This document shows, piece after piece, positions 1-8,855 of a stretch of 64,000 nucleotides of DNA. The first letter of the stretch is position 1; every line of letters starts with the position of its first letter. Origin of the DNA: Paenibacillus tundrae (lineage in GTDB: Bacteria; Bacillota; Bacilli; Paenibacillales; Paenibacillaceae); contig NZ_JAUSTI010000002.1 of NCBI RefSeq assembly GCF_030812775.1, forward strand, positions 1-64,000, in the 5' to 3' direction. The notes beneath the pieces are model-generated. The model was not told where the DNA came from. It was given only the letters and a program-made list of their open reading frames with translations, and did not search any database. A program made the translations under genes and the position numbers.

Positions 1-95
1 ACTTAAAAAGGATGACCCCTGTAGAATACAGAGATCACCTTCTTCAAGCCATGTAGGTCTTTTTTAGAAATGTCCTTTACATAGGGTACAGTTTA
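1..95 (+). mobile_element. Right end of an IS3-family insertion sequence (partial)
   Basis: The window opens inside an IS3-family element. A short reading frame ends at position 56 with the ending typical of IS3/IS150-group transposases. It is followed by an AT-rich tail and a terminal-repeat-like stretch at about 71-95 (TGTCCTTTACATAGGGTACA). IS3 ends commonly have this TGTCC...GGTACAGT form. The left end and most of the transposase lie outside the window, so the exact border and target duplication cannot be fixed. Confidence 0.6.
3..56 (+). CDS. IS3-family transposase OrfB, C-terminal end (partial)
   Basis: Seventeen codons ending in TAG read LKRMTPVEYRDHLLQAM. The TPVEYR motif near the end is the usual finish of the DDE integrase-type OrfB of IS3-family elements. 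Only the tail is visible, so it cannot be said whether the transposase is intact. The call rests on this short motif and the terminal-repeat-like sequence just after it. Confidence 0.55.
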   Translation, partial: LKRMTPVEYRDHLLQAM

Positions 96-161
96 ATAGT
101 GACTTCACTAGGAATTTGTCGTTGTCTGCCAATACGATTCGTTTTCATCACCCTATTAGTC

Positions 162-707
162 TCATGATTTAGTACCCTTGACGTTATTCACATATGCTTT
201 GAAACTTGTATATGCATTTTCTATATCCGCTACACGAACATCCTGGTTATCTGCGTCGCTTATGTCTGGAATTGGCAATAATCCGTATTTTTTAATCTCA
301 CTTGATATCGGCTCAATACTAGAAAAATACGTAAAAGAAACGATACGTGCCTGCGTAAACGGTGTCTCCCCTCGATACATTGCAGCCATTTCAACCAATA
401 ATTCAGTTAAAGATTGCGGCTGAATTTCAGGGAATTCATTGTCAGCAACCTTACCAGCATCATCTGGATTAATTGGCCCATGTGGAGCAACATACCATTC
501 ATCTGCAGCTGCTAACAGGCGTTTATAAGAAAGGGTTTTGGAAAGATCTCCTATGGCGTTGTAGTCCATCGAATCTTTTGTTTTTTCTGAAGGAGCTTGC
601 GCCTCCTTAGTTTTGACCATTGTGCTGTTCGTGGTTAATGATATATATTCAAAAGTACTCGCTCCTATAATTAGGATCACGATCATAACAATCCACTTTT
701 TATTCAT
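162..707 (-). CDS. Small membrane-anchored or exported protein of unknown function
   Basis: This 181-residue protein is not recognised. Residues 1-20 or so (MNKKWIVMIVILIIGASTF) form a signal peptide or single N-terminal membrane anchor. The rest is hydrophilic, mixed-charge and predicted to lie outside the membrane. There is no lipobox cysteine. The start is supported by the strong ribosome binding site AAGGGGGAG a few bases upstream. It sits alone between the IS end and the divergently transcribed manganese operon. No catalytic motif was seen. Confidence 0.7.
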   Translation of the reverse strand: MNKKWIVMIVILIIGASTFEYISLTTNSTMVKTKEAQAPSEKTKDSMDYNAIGDLSKTLSYKRLLAAADEWYVAPHGPINPDDAGKVADNEFPEIQPQSLTELLVEMAAMYRGETPFTQARIVSFTYFSSIEPISSEIKKYGLLPIPDISDADNQDVRVADIENAYTSFKAYVNNVKGTKS

Positions 708-864
708 TCGCTCCCCCTTAGTTATGCTTTAATTTGCGAATCACCCTACACATTTCTTCGTGTCGATCTCTTTCTCCTTCTATTTCTCAACTTTCCGCTT
801 CTTGAATAAATGATGGCTCTCCGATATCTATTCTTCTTTTTTTATTGTAAATGTATTTTTACTG

Positions 865-893
865 TTGACAAATGCCTAACACAATCATATATT
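865..893 (+). promoter_or_regulatory. Sigma-A-type promoter of the mnt operon
   Basis: TTGACA at 865-870 is followed after 17 bases by TATATT at 888-893, a near-consensus vegetative promoter. Transcription should start near 900, about 100 bases before the first gene of the manganese operon. Confidence 0.7.
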
Positions 894-908
894 GATTAGG
901 AAAACAAA

Positions 909-924
909 GTTTCCCAAAGGAAAC
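909..924 (+). promoter_or_regulatory. MntR-like operator
   Basis: The inverted repeat GTTTCCCAAAGGAAAC lies just downstream of the predicted transcription start. It resembles the known Bacillus MntR box, in which TTTGCCTTAAGGAAAC is the core. Binding of Mn-loaded MntR here would block initiation or early elongation, so the importer should be off when manganese is plentiful. The match is by eye and from knowledge of the MntR family; no mntR gene is in the window. Confidence 0.6.
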
Positions 925-1001
925 AAATTAGCGCATCGGAATATTTTTTACACTAAGGAAATAGAGTTTGCTATAGGCGATATATGAAGGGGCGAGAACC
1001 A

Positions 1002-1748
1002 ATGATACAAATTAGTCAGCTTAATGTGGATTACTTCGGTAATCCAGCACTTCAAAATATAGAGATGGATATTCCGCTAGGATATACCATTGGTATCATT
1101 GGACCTAATGGTGCGGGGAAATCAACATTTATTAAATCCTTGCTTGGTGTTATCAAAAAACGTACAGGGATCGTTCGAGTTAACGGAACAGCACTTACTC
1201 AAGAGAGAAAAAATATCGCGTACGTACCTCAAAAAAGTGAAGTGGACTTAACTTTTCCCATTACAGTTAGGGATACTGTTCTGACTGGAACATACCCCAA
1301 ATTGAAACTGTTCCGCAGACCTGAAAAAAAAGAAAAAGCATACGTGGATCACTGTATGGAATTGGTAGACATCTCAGACTTAGCGAATAAACAAATCAGT
1401 AATTTATCGGGGGGGCAGCTTCAGAGGGTATTTATCGCAAGGGCACTCGCCCAGCAGGCAGATATTTTCTTCCTAGATGAGCCGTTTGTCGGCATTGACC
1501 TTGTAAGCGAAAAAATTATTGTAAATCTTCTGAAACAACTTCGGGAGCAAGGAAAAACCATATTGATCGTTCACCATGACTTACATGAGGTTGAAGAGTA
1601 TTTTGACAAGGTCATCATTCTCAACAAAAAATTGATTGCTTTTGGAGATGTGTCCAGTACCTTTACTACGGAAAACATACAATCAGCTTATGGTACGTCA
1701 CTGGGCACGATTCAAATTCGAGGATTGGGAGATGTTCAGAATGATTGA
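1002..1748 (+). CDS. mntB: Manganese ABC importer, ATP-binding protein
   Basis: This 248-residue cytoplasmic ATPase powers metal uptake. It has Walker A GPNGAGKST at about 34-42, the LSGGQ signature in mid-protein, a FLDEP Walker B and the switch histidine in IVHHD. An upstream in-frame ATG at 984 exists, but the purine-rich AAGGGGCGAG lies just 5' of the ATG at 1002, so 1002 was chosen. The permease gene overlaps its 3' end, and the binding lipoprotein follows. Length and motifs match the MntB/PsaB/ZnuC family. Specificity for Mn rather than Zn is taken from the binding protein and the operator. Confidence 0.93.
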   Translation: MIQISQLNVDYFGNPALQNIEMDIPLGYTIGIIGPNGAGKSTFIKSLLGVIKKRTGIVRVNGTALTQERKNIAYVPQKSEVDLTFPITVRDTVLTGTYPKLKLFRRPEKKEKAYVDHCMELVDISDLANKQISNLSGGQLQRVFIARALAQQADIFFLDEPFVGIDLVSEKIIVNLLKQLREQGKTILIVHHDLHEVEEYFDKVIILNKKLIAFGDVSSTFTTENIQSAYGTSLGTIQIRGLGDVQND

Positions 1749-2583
1749 TCTGTTGTCAACATGGCTTGATATCCCGGTGTATGCACTGAACGCTGGATTG
1801 TCAGCGATTATTTTGGGGATTGTTTCGGGTGTTCTTGGTAGCTTCATCGTGCTTCGAAAAATGTCTCTGATGGGTGACGCATTGTCACACGCTGTACTTC
1901 CGGGAGTTGCCATCTCGTATATTTTAGGCATTAACATGTTGGTGGGTGCTTCATTGTTTGGTTTGCTCGCAGCAATTCTCATCCAATTCATAACCAACCG
2001 CAGTACCATAAAAAGCGATACGTCCATCGGTATTATTTTAAGTTCATTCTTCGCATTAGGGATTGTTCTCATCACGTTTGCCAAGAGTGGTCTCGACTTA
2101 ACACACATTCTATTCGGTAATATCTTGGCCGTCCCGCAATCCGAGTTAACACAATCCTTCATCATCATGTTAGTTGTTATCGGTGTTGTATCACTCTTTT
2201 ACAAGGAACTGCTCATTAGCTCGTTTGACCCGATTGTATCAAAAGCAAATGGATTAAATATAAATTTCTATCATTACTTACTGATGCTCCTGTTATCAAT
2301 CGTCACAGTGTCTTCTCTTTCACAGGTAGGTATTGTCCTAGTCATCGCAATGCTCGTTATTCCGGCAGCTACCTCGTATCTGTGGACCAATAAGCTAGTT
2401 CACATGATTGTGCTCGCATCCGTATACGGTGCGTTATCCGGAGTAATCGGTGTCATACTTAGTTTTGAATTTAATTTACCGACGAGTGCAACGATTGTCC
2501 TTGTCGGCATGACTGGATTTGCGATTTCATTTATTCTATCTCCCAAAAACAATTTCTTTAAGAAAGGATTAAGAACACAATGA
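1741..2583 (+). CDS. mntC: Manganese ABC importer, membrane permease (ABC-3 family)
   Basis: This roughly 280-residue polytopic membrane protein has about eight hydrophobic segments typical of the ABC-3 metal permease family. An early LGSFIVLRKMSLMGDALSHA stretch matches the conserved N-terminal part of MntC/PsaC/ZnuB proteins. The open frame extends upstream inside the ATPase gene, but GGGAG sits about nine bases before ATG 1741, which overlaps the ATPase stop by eight bases; this start indicates translational coupling. Its own stop overlaps the next gene's start (ATGA). Only one permease gene is present, as in psa-type operons, whereas Bacillus subtilis has two. Confidence 0.92.
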   Translation: MIDLLSTWLDIPVYALNAGLSAIILGIVSGVLGSFIVLRKMSLMGDALSHAVLPGVAISYILGINMLVGASLFGLLAAILIQFITNRSTIKSDTSIGIILSSFFALGIVLITFAKSGLDLTHILFGNILAVPQSELTQSFIIMLVVIGVVSLFYKELLISSFDPIVSKANGLNINFYHYLLMLLLSIVTVSSLSQVGIVLVIAMLVIPAATSYLWTNKLVHMIVLASVYGALSGVIGVILSFEFNLPTSATIVLVGMTGFAISFILSPKNNFFKKGLRTQ

Positions 2584-3512
2584 AAAAACAAGTAATCGGC
2601 GTTCTTCTTGCTCTAATGATCGTGTTGTCTGCATGCTCTGAAACGAAGTCCAATAGTACGGAGGCATCAACTACTCCAGATGAAAAACTAAAGATTGTAG
2701 CCACATATTCTGTAATTGCAGATATGGTCGAGAATGTGGCAGGCGACAAAGCGGACGTATACAGTATGGTTCCAATCGGAACAGATCCGCACATGTATGA
2801 CCCATTGCCACAGGATACAAAAGAAGTCTCTCAGGCCGACCTGGTATTCTATAACGGACTTAATCTAGAAACCGGCAAAGGTTGGTTCCAGGATCTGCTG
2901 AAGGTTACCAACAAAACAAATGCAGCGTTCGTCGTATCTGAAGAAGTGACACCAATGTATCTTAGTGAAAAAGGAAAAGAAACGCAGGAAGATCCACATG
3001 CTTGGCTTGATATTCAAAATGGAATTAAGTATGTAGATGTCATTACAAAGCAAATTATAGAGAAAGATCCAGATAACAAGCAATACTACTTGGATAATCA
3101 AGCGGCCTACGTTGCCAAATTAGAAGAAGCTGATCAATACGCCAAAGATCAAATCGCGAAAGTGCCTGCAGAAAAGCGGATTTTAGTTACGAGTGAAGGT
3201 GCATTCAAGTACTTTTCCAAGGCTTACGGTTTTGAGGCAGCCTATATCTGGGAGATCAATACAGATAACCAAGGTACTCCTGAACAAATGAACCGGATTA
3301 TCGATATTATTAAAACAAATCGAATTCCAGCTCTGTTTGTTGAAACGAGCGTTAACCCTAAAACGATGGAAACCGTTTCTAATGAAACAGGAGCACCTAT
3401 TCACTCCAAAATATTTACAGACTCCCTCGCCAAAAAAGGCGAAGATGGCGACACATACATTACGATGATAAAATGGAACATCGACAAAGTCACAGAAGGT
3501 TTGTCGCAATAA
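2580..3512 (+). CDS. mntA: Manganese-binding lipoprotein of the ABC importer
   Basis: This 310-residue cluster A-I substrate-binding protein captures metal outside the membrane and delivers it to the permease. Residues 1-18 are a lipoprotein signal with lipobox LSAC, Cys19 being the lipid anchor. Candidate metal ligands are His71 (DPHMYDP), His140 (EDPHAW), Glu206 (TSEGAFKYF) and Asp281 (FTDSLAKK). They line up one for one with the H-H-E-D set of pneumococcal PsaA. Zinc-specific homologues have His at the third place and a His-rich loop, both absent here, so manganese is favoured. It ends just before a strong terminator. Confidence 0.93.
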   Translation: MKKQVIGVLLALMIVLSACSETKSNSTEASTTPDEKLKIVATYSVIADMVENVAGDKADVYSMVPIGTDPHMYDPLPQDTKEVSQADLVFYNGLNLETGKGWFQDLLKVTNKTNAAFVVSEEVTPMYLSEKGKETQEDPHAWLDIQNGIKYVDVITKQIIEKDPDNKQYYLDNQAAYVAKLEEADQYAKDQIAKVPAEKRILVTSEGAFKYFSKAYGFEAAYIWEINTDNQGTPEQMNRIIDIIKTNRIPALFVETSVNPKTMETVSNETGAPIHSKIFTDSLAKKGEDGDTYITMIKWNIDKVTEGLSQ

Positions 3513-3520
3513 TCAATAAT

Positions 3521-3552
3521 AAAACGAGCCACCTTATGGTGACTCGTTTTTT
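3521..3552. terminator. Bidirectional intrinsic terminator between mntA and the GH2 pseudogene
   Basis: AAAACGAGCCACC pairs with GGTGACTCGTTTT across a 4-base loop, and runs of T follow on both strands. It ends the mnt operon on the plus strand and can end the convergent GH2 transcript on the minus strand. Confidence 0.85.
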
Positions 3553-3589
3553 CACATGTTTTCGTTTGGATATATTTTTTCCCGATACC

Positions 3590-6285
3590 TTAGTTAAGCA
3601 ACTGGCGAAGCTCCTCTACTTCTAGACGTATAGCTGGCTGGTATGCTGCACTCTGTACATAACGATGGAAACTGTACAACAACTGTCTTCCCTCCAGCGT
3701 TGCCATTAGACTATCTAGATTCATCGCCCCCATCAGTACTCTTCCATTCCGTACTTGACACTCCATCAACAGTCCGAGCTTATGATTTCGTTCAAAATTA
3801 TCAATGGTCTGCACAATTGGTTGCAGGTCTTTTTTTAGCTCATCCAGAATGATGGATGACGACGCGGAAACGATGCTCCACCATGGATAAGTCGAATACT
3901 CTTCTGTGACAAAATGTTCGAAGACGGGATGATCCTTTTGAATCAACAAGCCCATTGTACCCACGGGAACTTCTCTTTTCATATGTTCCGATATTGATCG
4001 GAACATGGGATAAGACCAAAAATCCGTGCTGTAGAAACCTTGAACCGCGTGTTGAATCTGTTTAGGATTCGGGAAAAGTAGAATATCTTCTCCTTGCTCT
4101 AGGAGCGCCAGCGCCTGTTCCGAGAGTTCGGTAAATAGATTCAAACTGCTTAGATCCACTTCCTGTTGGCTCGGGTAAATCCACAGGTCATAAGACTTAT
4201 GAATATCTGTACCCGGAATAGACAATCTCATTTGCACTTGGGTCATATCGGAGACTTCAGGGATAGGAATACGGAGATCCGTGATACTCACAACATTTTC
4301 TCCATGGAATGCTGGCAGATTAACTTCACCCCCCATAAGGATGCCACCTTCGATTTGCTCGCTTTGAAGTACCCATTTCAGTTGATATCCATCCAATGCT
4401 TGTCTCCTGAAGTAACTTAGTTCAAGACGTGCTTCGAACAATTCACCAGCTTGATAATTATATTTGGGGAATCTCGCTAGCAGCACAGCATCGGAACAAA
4501 ACGTTCTCCACTCCTCAGGTGTAATCATACCCTTAGAATCCATGAATGCATCCAATACACCTACTAGCGCTGTACCCTGCCCACTGAAATCTTGGAGATC
4601 CAGCAGTTGGAACCCAGCTAGTTGCTGCGAACGAAAAGCGGCTTCCAGTTCCTCCTTGTAACATTGAACAGCGAGTTTACCGGAGGCTCTGAAGTAGTCT
4701 TCCGCCAAATGTCCCAGCCCTTTAGCTTCCAAACGCTCTTGAAACACTTCGAAGTTCTTCGCTTTCAGAGAACCCGTATACTTGTGGATCTCTTGGAAGT
4801 TAGGAAATGTGGCGTACTGTCCAATTTCATGTGAGATGATCGGTACATGTGAGACAAGTTGGTCGCTTCCGGCTTCGGCCTGCACCGTTTTGGAGCCTGT
4901 CCCATATTGAATCTGAATCTCTTTTTCCGGCGTTTGAGCAGAAGAATCAGCATCGCTTGCTTGCACCGGTACAATGTTCGAATCATAATCTTTCAACGTG
5001 TTAGGCAGATCGGTCTGCACATGACCAAGCGGAGCATCACACATCGCATACGATCCTCTGAACAGGCGGTCTTTGGAGAAACGTACTCCGCAGAAAAATT
5101 CGCTTTCCTCCAGAATATCCGGCACAAACTGAAAGTTATTGGAACCTTCGGTGTAAAGATGGCGATGATCATATGCCTTGTATTCCTTCAGGATCGAATT
5201 CAATTTGTCCTTGCTTCCCCAAAGCTCGTTCCCCAGAAAGGAAGTTCAGGCTCCATGTAGATACCAAGCAGATCCGCTGCAATAAAAGCAGCCTCTGGAG
5301 GACAACAGGTATGGAAACGATAGTGATTGATGCCATAAGATTTGGAGATAGCAAGAATGCGTATCCATTCATCGACATCTGTTGGCGCGTATCCTGTTAG
5401 TGGGAAGATCAGCCCATCATGTTTGCCTCGAAGAAACGTTTTGTGACCATTAATGGTGAATTTGTCTCCAGCCGCCCGGAATTCCCGTAGTCCCGTCCAT
5501 ACTTGGTTAGAATCTAGTATATTACCGTTCTGATCCTGCAAGTGAATATGAAGTTTGTACAGATTAGGTTCATCATCACTCCATAACATGGCATCTTCGC
5601 CAATCTTGTACCTCAGCTGAATCTCCTGCATAGCCGGGGTGAAAATCTGTTCCTCCGTTGTAAACACCGGATCTGCACTGACTGCAACAGAAGATACCAC
5701 AATTTTCAAGCCTTGCAGTTCACCGACAAGCAACGCCTTGATCTCAAAAGATCGAGTGGCTAGGACGGGATAGACTTGAATATTATCGAGGAAAACACGC
5801 TCAAAAAATTGAAGTTCTAATTTCCCTGTAATTCCGTTCCAATTTGTCTGTGTGTCCTCGGACGTAAGGTGACCCCCTTTGGTTGGATAATCGGTATTGT
5901 CCACTCGAATCGTAATTGTATGAGTTCCAGCGGTTAGCCCGGCCTGAATCTCGTAACGGTGAGGTGTGTTCAGACTGTTCTGTGTCCCTAATTCTACGCC
6001 ATCGATCCAGACTGTCGTAACTCTCGTTCGTTCCAGGTGTAAAAAGCAACGTTTGTCAACCAAGTGCTCTGGGATTTCGATCTCTCGTGAAAACCATGCA
6101 TACCCCTCAAATAGATATTCATCTGTCAGTGCACCGATTAACACATTTTCATTTTTCTTTCCCTTACCCGCATGAGATGTTGTGTTCGGCAATGTTATAA
6201 CATCTGAAAAATTCAAACCACGTTCTACCTTTTGTTCATCGAGTTGGAGTTTCCAGGTTCCCTCCAGATTAAGTGCAGCTATCAT
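3590..6285 (-). pseudogene. GH2-family beta-galactosidase-like glycosidase, broken by an internal deletion
   Basis: Two frames that belong to one gene lie end to end. The upstream part (6285 to about 5200, 361 residues) has the GH2 sugar-binding jelly-roll, the immunoglobulin-like middle domain and the start of the TIM barrel, ending at MEPELPFWG. It then runs out of frame and stops at 5200-5202. The downstream part resumes in another frame at NELWGSKDKL, which contains the acid/base Glu motif. It keeps the candidate nucleophile in SHEIGQY and the C-terminal domains to 3590. Family members have tens of residues between these two motifs. The start at 6285 follows AAGGGGAC. It is a cytoplasmic type with no signal peptide. 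The downstream part alone lacks a good start and half the barrel, so activity is unlikely. Confidence 0.85.
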
Positions 6286-6341
6286 GATAATGTCCCCTTT
6301 TAAATGATATCGTCAATATGGGTAATCGCTTACAAGACAAA

Positions 6342-6355
6342 AGAAACCGTTTTCG
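6342..6355 (-). promoter_or_regulatory. Candidate catabolite-responsive element (cre)
   Basis: On the minus strand the sequence reads CGAAAACGGTTTCT, close to the CcpA cre consensus TGNAARCGNWWWCA. It lies about 57 bases upstream of the GH2 gene start, a fitting place for glucose repression. The match is by eye only. Confidence 0.45.
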
Positions 6356-6448
6356 AAAATCATAGCTATAGTATAAACTCGATTGATGCTCCCCGCATAG
6401 ATTATTCGCTTATTAAAAATCAGAAAACATCGTATTTTGTTTGCTTTT

Positions 6449-6607
6449 AATATTACTGTGCTTGAAACGATTCCTCATTTAACCGAAGTAGATCTGGGCA
6501 ATAATCCTCTGAATGAGCAAGCGGAGCAAGTCATAATAAATTTGGAAAAGAAAGGAGTAATTGTGAACCTAGATATCGATGAAGTTGATCAAATGAAAAT
6601 AAGCTGA
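6449..6607 (+). pseudogene. Remnant of a leucine-rich-repeat protein, C-terminal end only
   Basis: An open frame ending with TGA at 6605-6607 encodes NITVLETIPHLTEVDLGNNP and a further 32 residues. The xxLxxLxxxxLxxNPL pattern is the last repeat of a leucine-rich-repeat protein. The in-frame sequence upstream soon reaches a TAG, with no start codon or ribosome binding site, so only the tail of a gene is left. It still has its terminator just downstream. The intact gene may have been internalin-like; the function is unknown. Confidence 0.6.
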
Positions 6608-6651
6608 GTCATAACCCATTCATAGATTATGCCTTTTCATACAGCACTAAT

Positions 6652-6678
6652 AGGTCGTTATATACTAACGACCTTTTT
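6652..6678 (+). terminator. Intrinsic terminator after the LRR remnant
   Basis: AGGTCGTTA, a 5-base loop, TAACGACCT and then a T run form a simple terminator on the plus strand. It probably belonged to the decayed leucine-rich-repeat gene. Confidence 0.75.
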
Positions 6679-6706
6679 GATGGTAAGACTTGGTTTTTTA
6701 ATTCTT

Positions 6707-7354
6707 TTACATCCCAGCTAACCTTAACATATCTTCAAGTGTCAATTTTCCAACCATCTTATAACCTTTATCATTCCCGAGCGGTTTTATAATCACAGTC
6801 TCCATATTGGAGAGCTGTCCCAGCTCCATGCCTGGTGGGAAGGAGTGAGCTATAATGACTCTGTTAAACTGGTTTGGAGGCGTTTGTTCGACTTGCTTTG
6901 TAAATGCTTGAAGAGTACGCTCTACAATTTCGTTCGTTGGATGTTGACTAAGTTTATATATATCCAACCAGAAATCATTTACTTTTACAGCTTGATCACC
7001 AAAAGCAATCTGAGCCGTTTGGAGTGTTCTACATAGTGGACTCGCTTCGACGGGAATATAGACAGGAATGTTTAGTTTTCGAATTGCGATGCCATACTTC
7101 TCAGCCTCTTCCTTGCCCTTAGCGCTCAGGTTCCTTTGTGTTGTGCAATCCGTTAGATCAATACTCTGTTGATCTTCCCCTACAGTTGCATCTCCATGAC
7201 GGATGTAAAGTGTGTATCCTCCCTTTTGAAGATCATTTATAAGAGAAGAATCGGTTATTTCTGTTCCAATTGCAAGACAAGTTGTTCCATACAAGAGGAA
7301 AAAACACGTCACAATAGTGAATAAACGGTACATTTTCTTCCACCTTTTTTTCAC
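6707..7354 (-). CDS. Exported histidine phosphatase family protein
   Basis: This protein of about 215 residues has an N-terminal signal peptide (hydrophobic core VTCFFLLYGTTCLA) followed by a phosphoglycerate-mutase-like domain. The catalytic RHG motif is visible as YIRHGDA, with the second conserved Arg in SPLCRTLQTA and a later His in IIAHSF. Such enzymes are phosphatases acting through a phosphohistidine; the substrate cannot be told. A GTG start at 7354 gives a lysine-rich N-terminus. An ATG at 7333 has the better-spaced ribosome binding site AAGGTGG, so either may be used. It stands alone between the LRR remnant and the alpha/beta hydrolase gene. Confidence 0.85.
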   Translation of the reverse strand: MKKRWKKMYRLFTIVTCFFLLYGTTCLAIGTEITDSSLINDLQKGGYTLYIRHGDATVGEDQQSIDLTDCTTQRNLSAKGKEEAEKYGIAIRKLNIPVYIPVEASPLCRTLQTAQIAFGDQAVKVNDFWLDIYKLSQHPTNEIVERTLQAFTKQVEQTPPNQFNRVIIAHSFPPGMELGQLSNMETVIIKPLGNDKGYKMVGKLTLEDMLRLAGM

Positions 7355-7558
7355 TACTCTCCCCTTATTACGAAATCTTATACAGTGTTTATTTATTTGT
7401 CGGTATACTTCTAAAGAGGATGATGAAGTGATCCAACAATACGAACACCTTTTTCTTATGAAATAGTTATGGCTACTTTTATATCATCTCACCTTAGTAC
7501 TTTAAACATACCTACCGTTTTAGACTTAAGTTTCTACTAAACAGATTCGATAGATAAC

Positions 7559-7592
7559 TAAAAGGACCTGCCGCATAAAACCGACAAGTCCA
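7559..7592 (-). terminator. Intrinsic terminator after the alpha/beta hydrolase gene
   Basis: On the minus strand GGACTTGTCG, a short loop and GCGGCAGGTCC form an imperfect stem followed by TTTT. It lies about 40 bases beyond the hydrolase stop codon. The rest of the 7355-7630 gap shows no gene. Confidence 0.65.
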
Positions 7593-7630
7593 AATGGATA
7601 AAAAGAATTGCGAAAAAGATTCGTTTTATT

Positions 7631-8425
7631 TTAGGCTAATACAAACTCAATAACTTCTCGATTGAATTTTTCTTTTTCCTCATAGAAAGGGGCATGTCCG
7701 CTGTTTTCAAAACGAATAAGTTTTGACGTCGATACGATTTCATGAGCTTGTTCAGCGGCTACGAATGGACACACTTGATCGTGAACCCCATGCAGCATCA
7801 GTGTCGGGACACGGATGGCTTCAAGATCGGAGCGAAGATCCTCGCTGCCGATCGATTTTACCGTTTCGATCGTCGCATGAACGTTCGCCTTCATCCCCAT
7901 GTGCCATAACCAGTTTTCTATCCCTTGGGAAGGCATCGTGTGGAAAAACCCTTTAAACATATTCGTCAGCGTTTGTGGCCGATCGGCTTGAAGTCCGGCG
8001 ATCAATCCATGTACCGCTTCTTCTGGAAGTTTACTCAACGTCGCGGCTCCGAAAAGCATCAATTTGGAAACTTTATATCCCCGATGTCTGCCCATATACC
8101 GAGTTACAACGCCGCCGCCCATAGAAAAACCGGCCAGTGTAACGTCATTAAGATTAAGCTGGTCGATCACTGCTTTAATATCGTCTGCCATCCGATCATA
8201 AGTGTATCCGTTCAGCGGGTGGTCGGAACGTCCGTATCCTCGCAGATCGATTCCGATAAAACGGATACCATGTTGAGGCAGTACCGATTGCTGGTACTCG
8301 TAGATCCGATGATTGACAGGCATACCGTGTACAAATACAACAGGCTTCCCTTCGCCAACATCTTCTACATAAAGAGTGACATTTTCCTCGACCTCAACAT
8401 AATGACCATTAGCTGTATGCAACAT
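7631..8425 (-). CDS. Alpha/beta hydrolase
   Basis: This 264-residue cytoplasmic hydrolase has the full alpha/beta-hydrolase set: oxyanion-hole HGMPVNHR, nucleophile elbow GFSMGG, the acid in LHGVHDQV and the catalytic His in NSGHAPF. It resembles the chloroperoxidase/esterase branch, but the substrate cannot be named. An upstream in-frame ATG at 8452 exists. The ATG at 8425 was chosen because AAGGGGGAAA precedes it at good spacing and the usual N-terminal strand follows. It is transcribed away from the neighbouring LysR gene, so that regulator may control it. Confidence 0.88.
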   Translation of the reverse strand: MLHTANGHYVEVEENVTLYVEDVGEGKPVVFVHGMPVNHRIYEYQQSVLPQHGIRFIGIDLRGYGRSDHPLNGYTYDRMADDIKAVIDQLNLNDVTLAGFSMGGGVVTRYMGRHRGYKVSKLMLFGAATLSKLPEEAVHGLIAGLQADRPQTLTNMFKGFFHTMPSQGIENWLWHMGMKANVHATIETVKSIGSEDLRSDLEAIRVPTLMLHGVHDQVCPFVAAEQAHEIVSTSKLIRFENSGHAPFYEEKEKFNREVIEFVLA

Positions 8426-8855
8426 TATAATTTCCCCCTTATAGTTAAGCATTCCACTCTATATCGTCACGGTAGACTTCATAAGTGGTCGCATTCCATG
8501 ATTTGGGCTACCTCCGTAATGAAAGCTTTGAGCTTTGCGGCTCGTTGCGACCATGCCGTCGAGCAATCCCATTCTTCCGTAAACCCAAGAACCTTTACAC
8601 ACACTTGTCAGCAAACATTGTTCTAAAAGAGAACGGATATAGCAATACAAGCGACCGTTATGCATTTCTTGACGTGTTTCGAATCCCCTGAGAATAAGAA
8701 ATGAATCGAAATTCGCTTCTCCTCATCACGATGGATCCTCCCTGAAGATATTGTTGGCTTGAGAACTTCTTCATGTTATCATCGGTTTATCCATTTTAAA
8801 AACGAAAAGATATGATAGAATCCATTTGTTTTTTCGATACCTGGGAGGAAGAATC
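8426..8855. other. Intergenic region between divergent hydrolase and LysR genes
   Basis: About 430 bases without a convincing gene. Several short overlapping frames exist on both strands. One on the minus strand reads in part FTEEWDCSTAWSQRAAKL and could be a decayed gene, but it has no good start and no family was recognised. LysR-type proteins usually bind between divergent genes (T-N11-A sites), so the hydrolase operator is probably here; none was picked out with confidence. Confidence 0.4.

Noticed and set aside
3590-5203. Separate functional gene for the 3' part of the GH2 gene
   Set aside because: Its only start is an in-frame TTG inside the barrel and it lacks the sugar-binding domain and half the catalytic barrel, so it is the tail of a broken gene.
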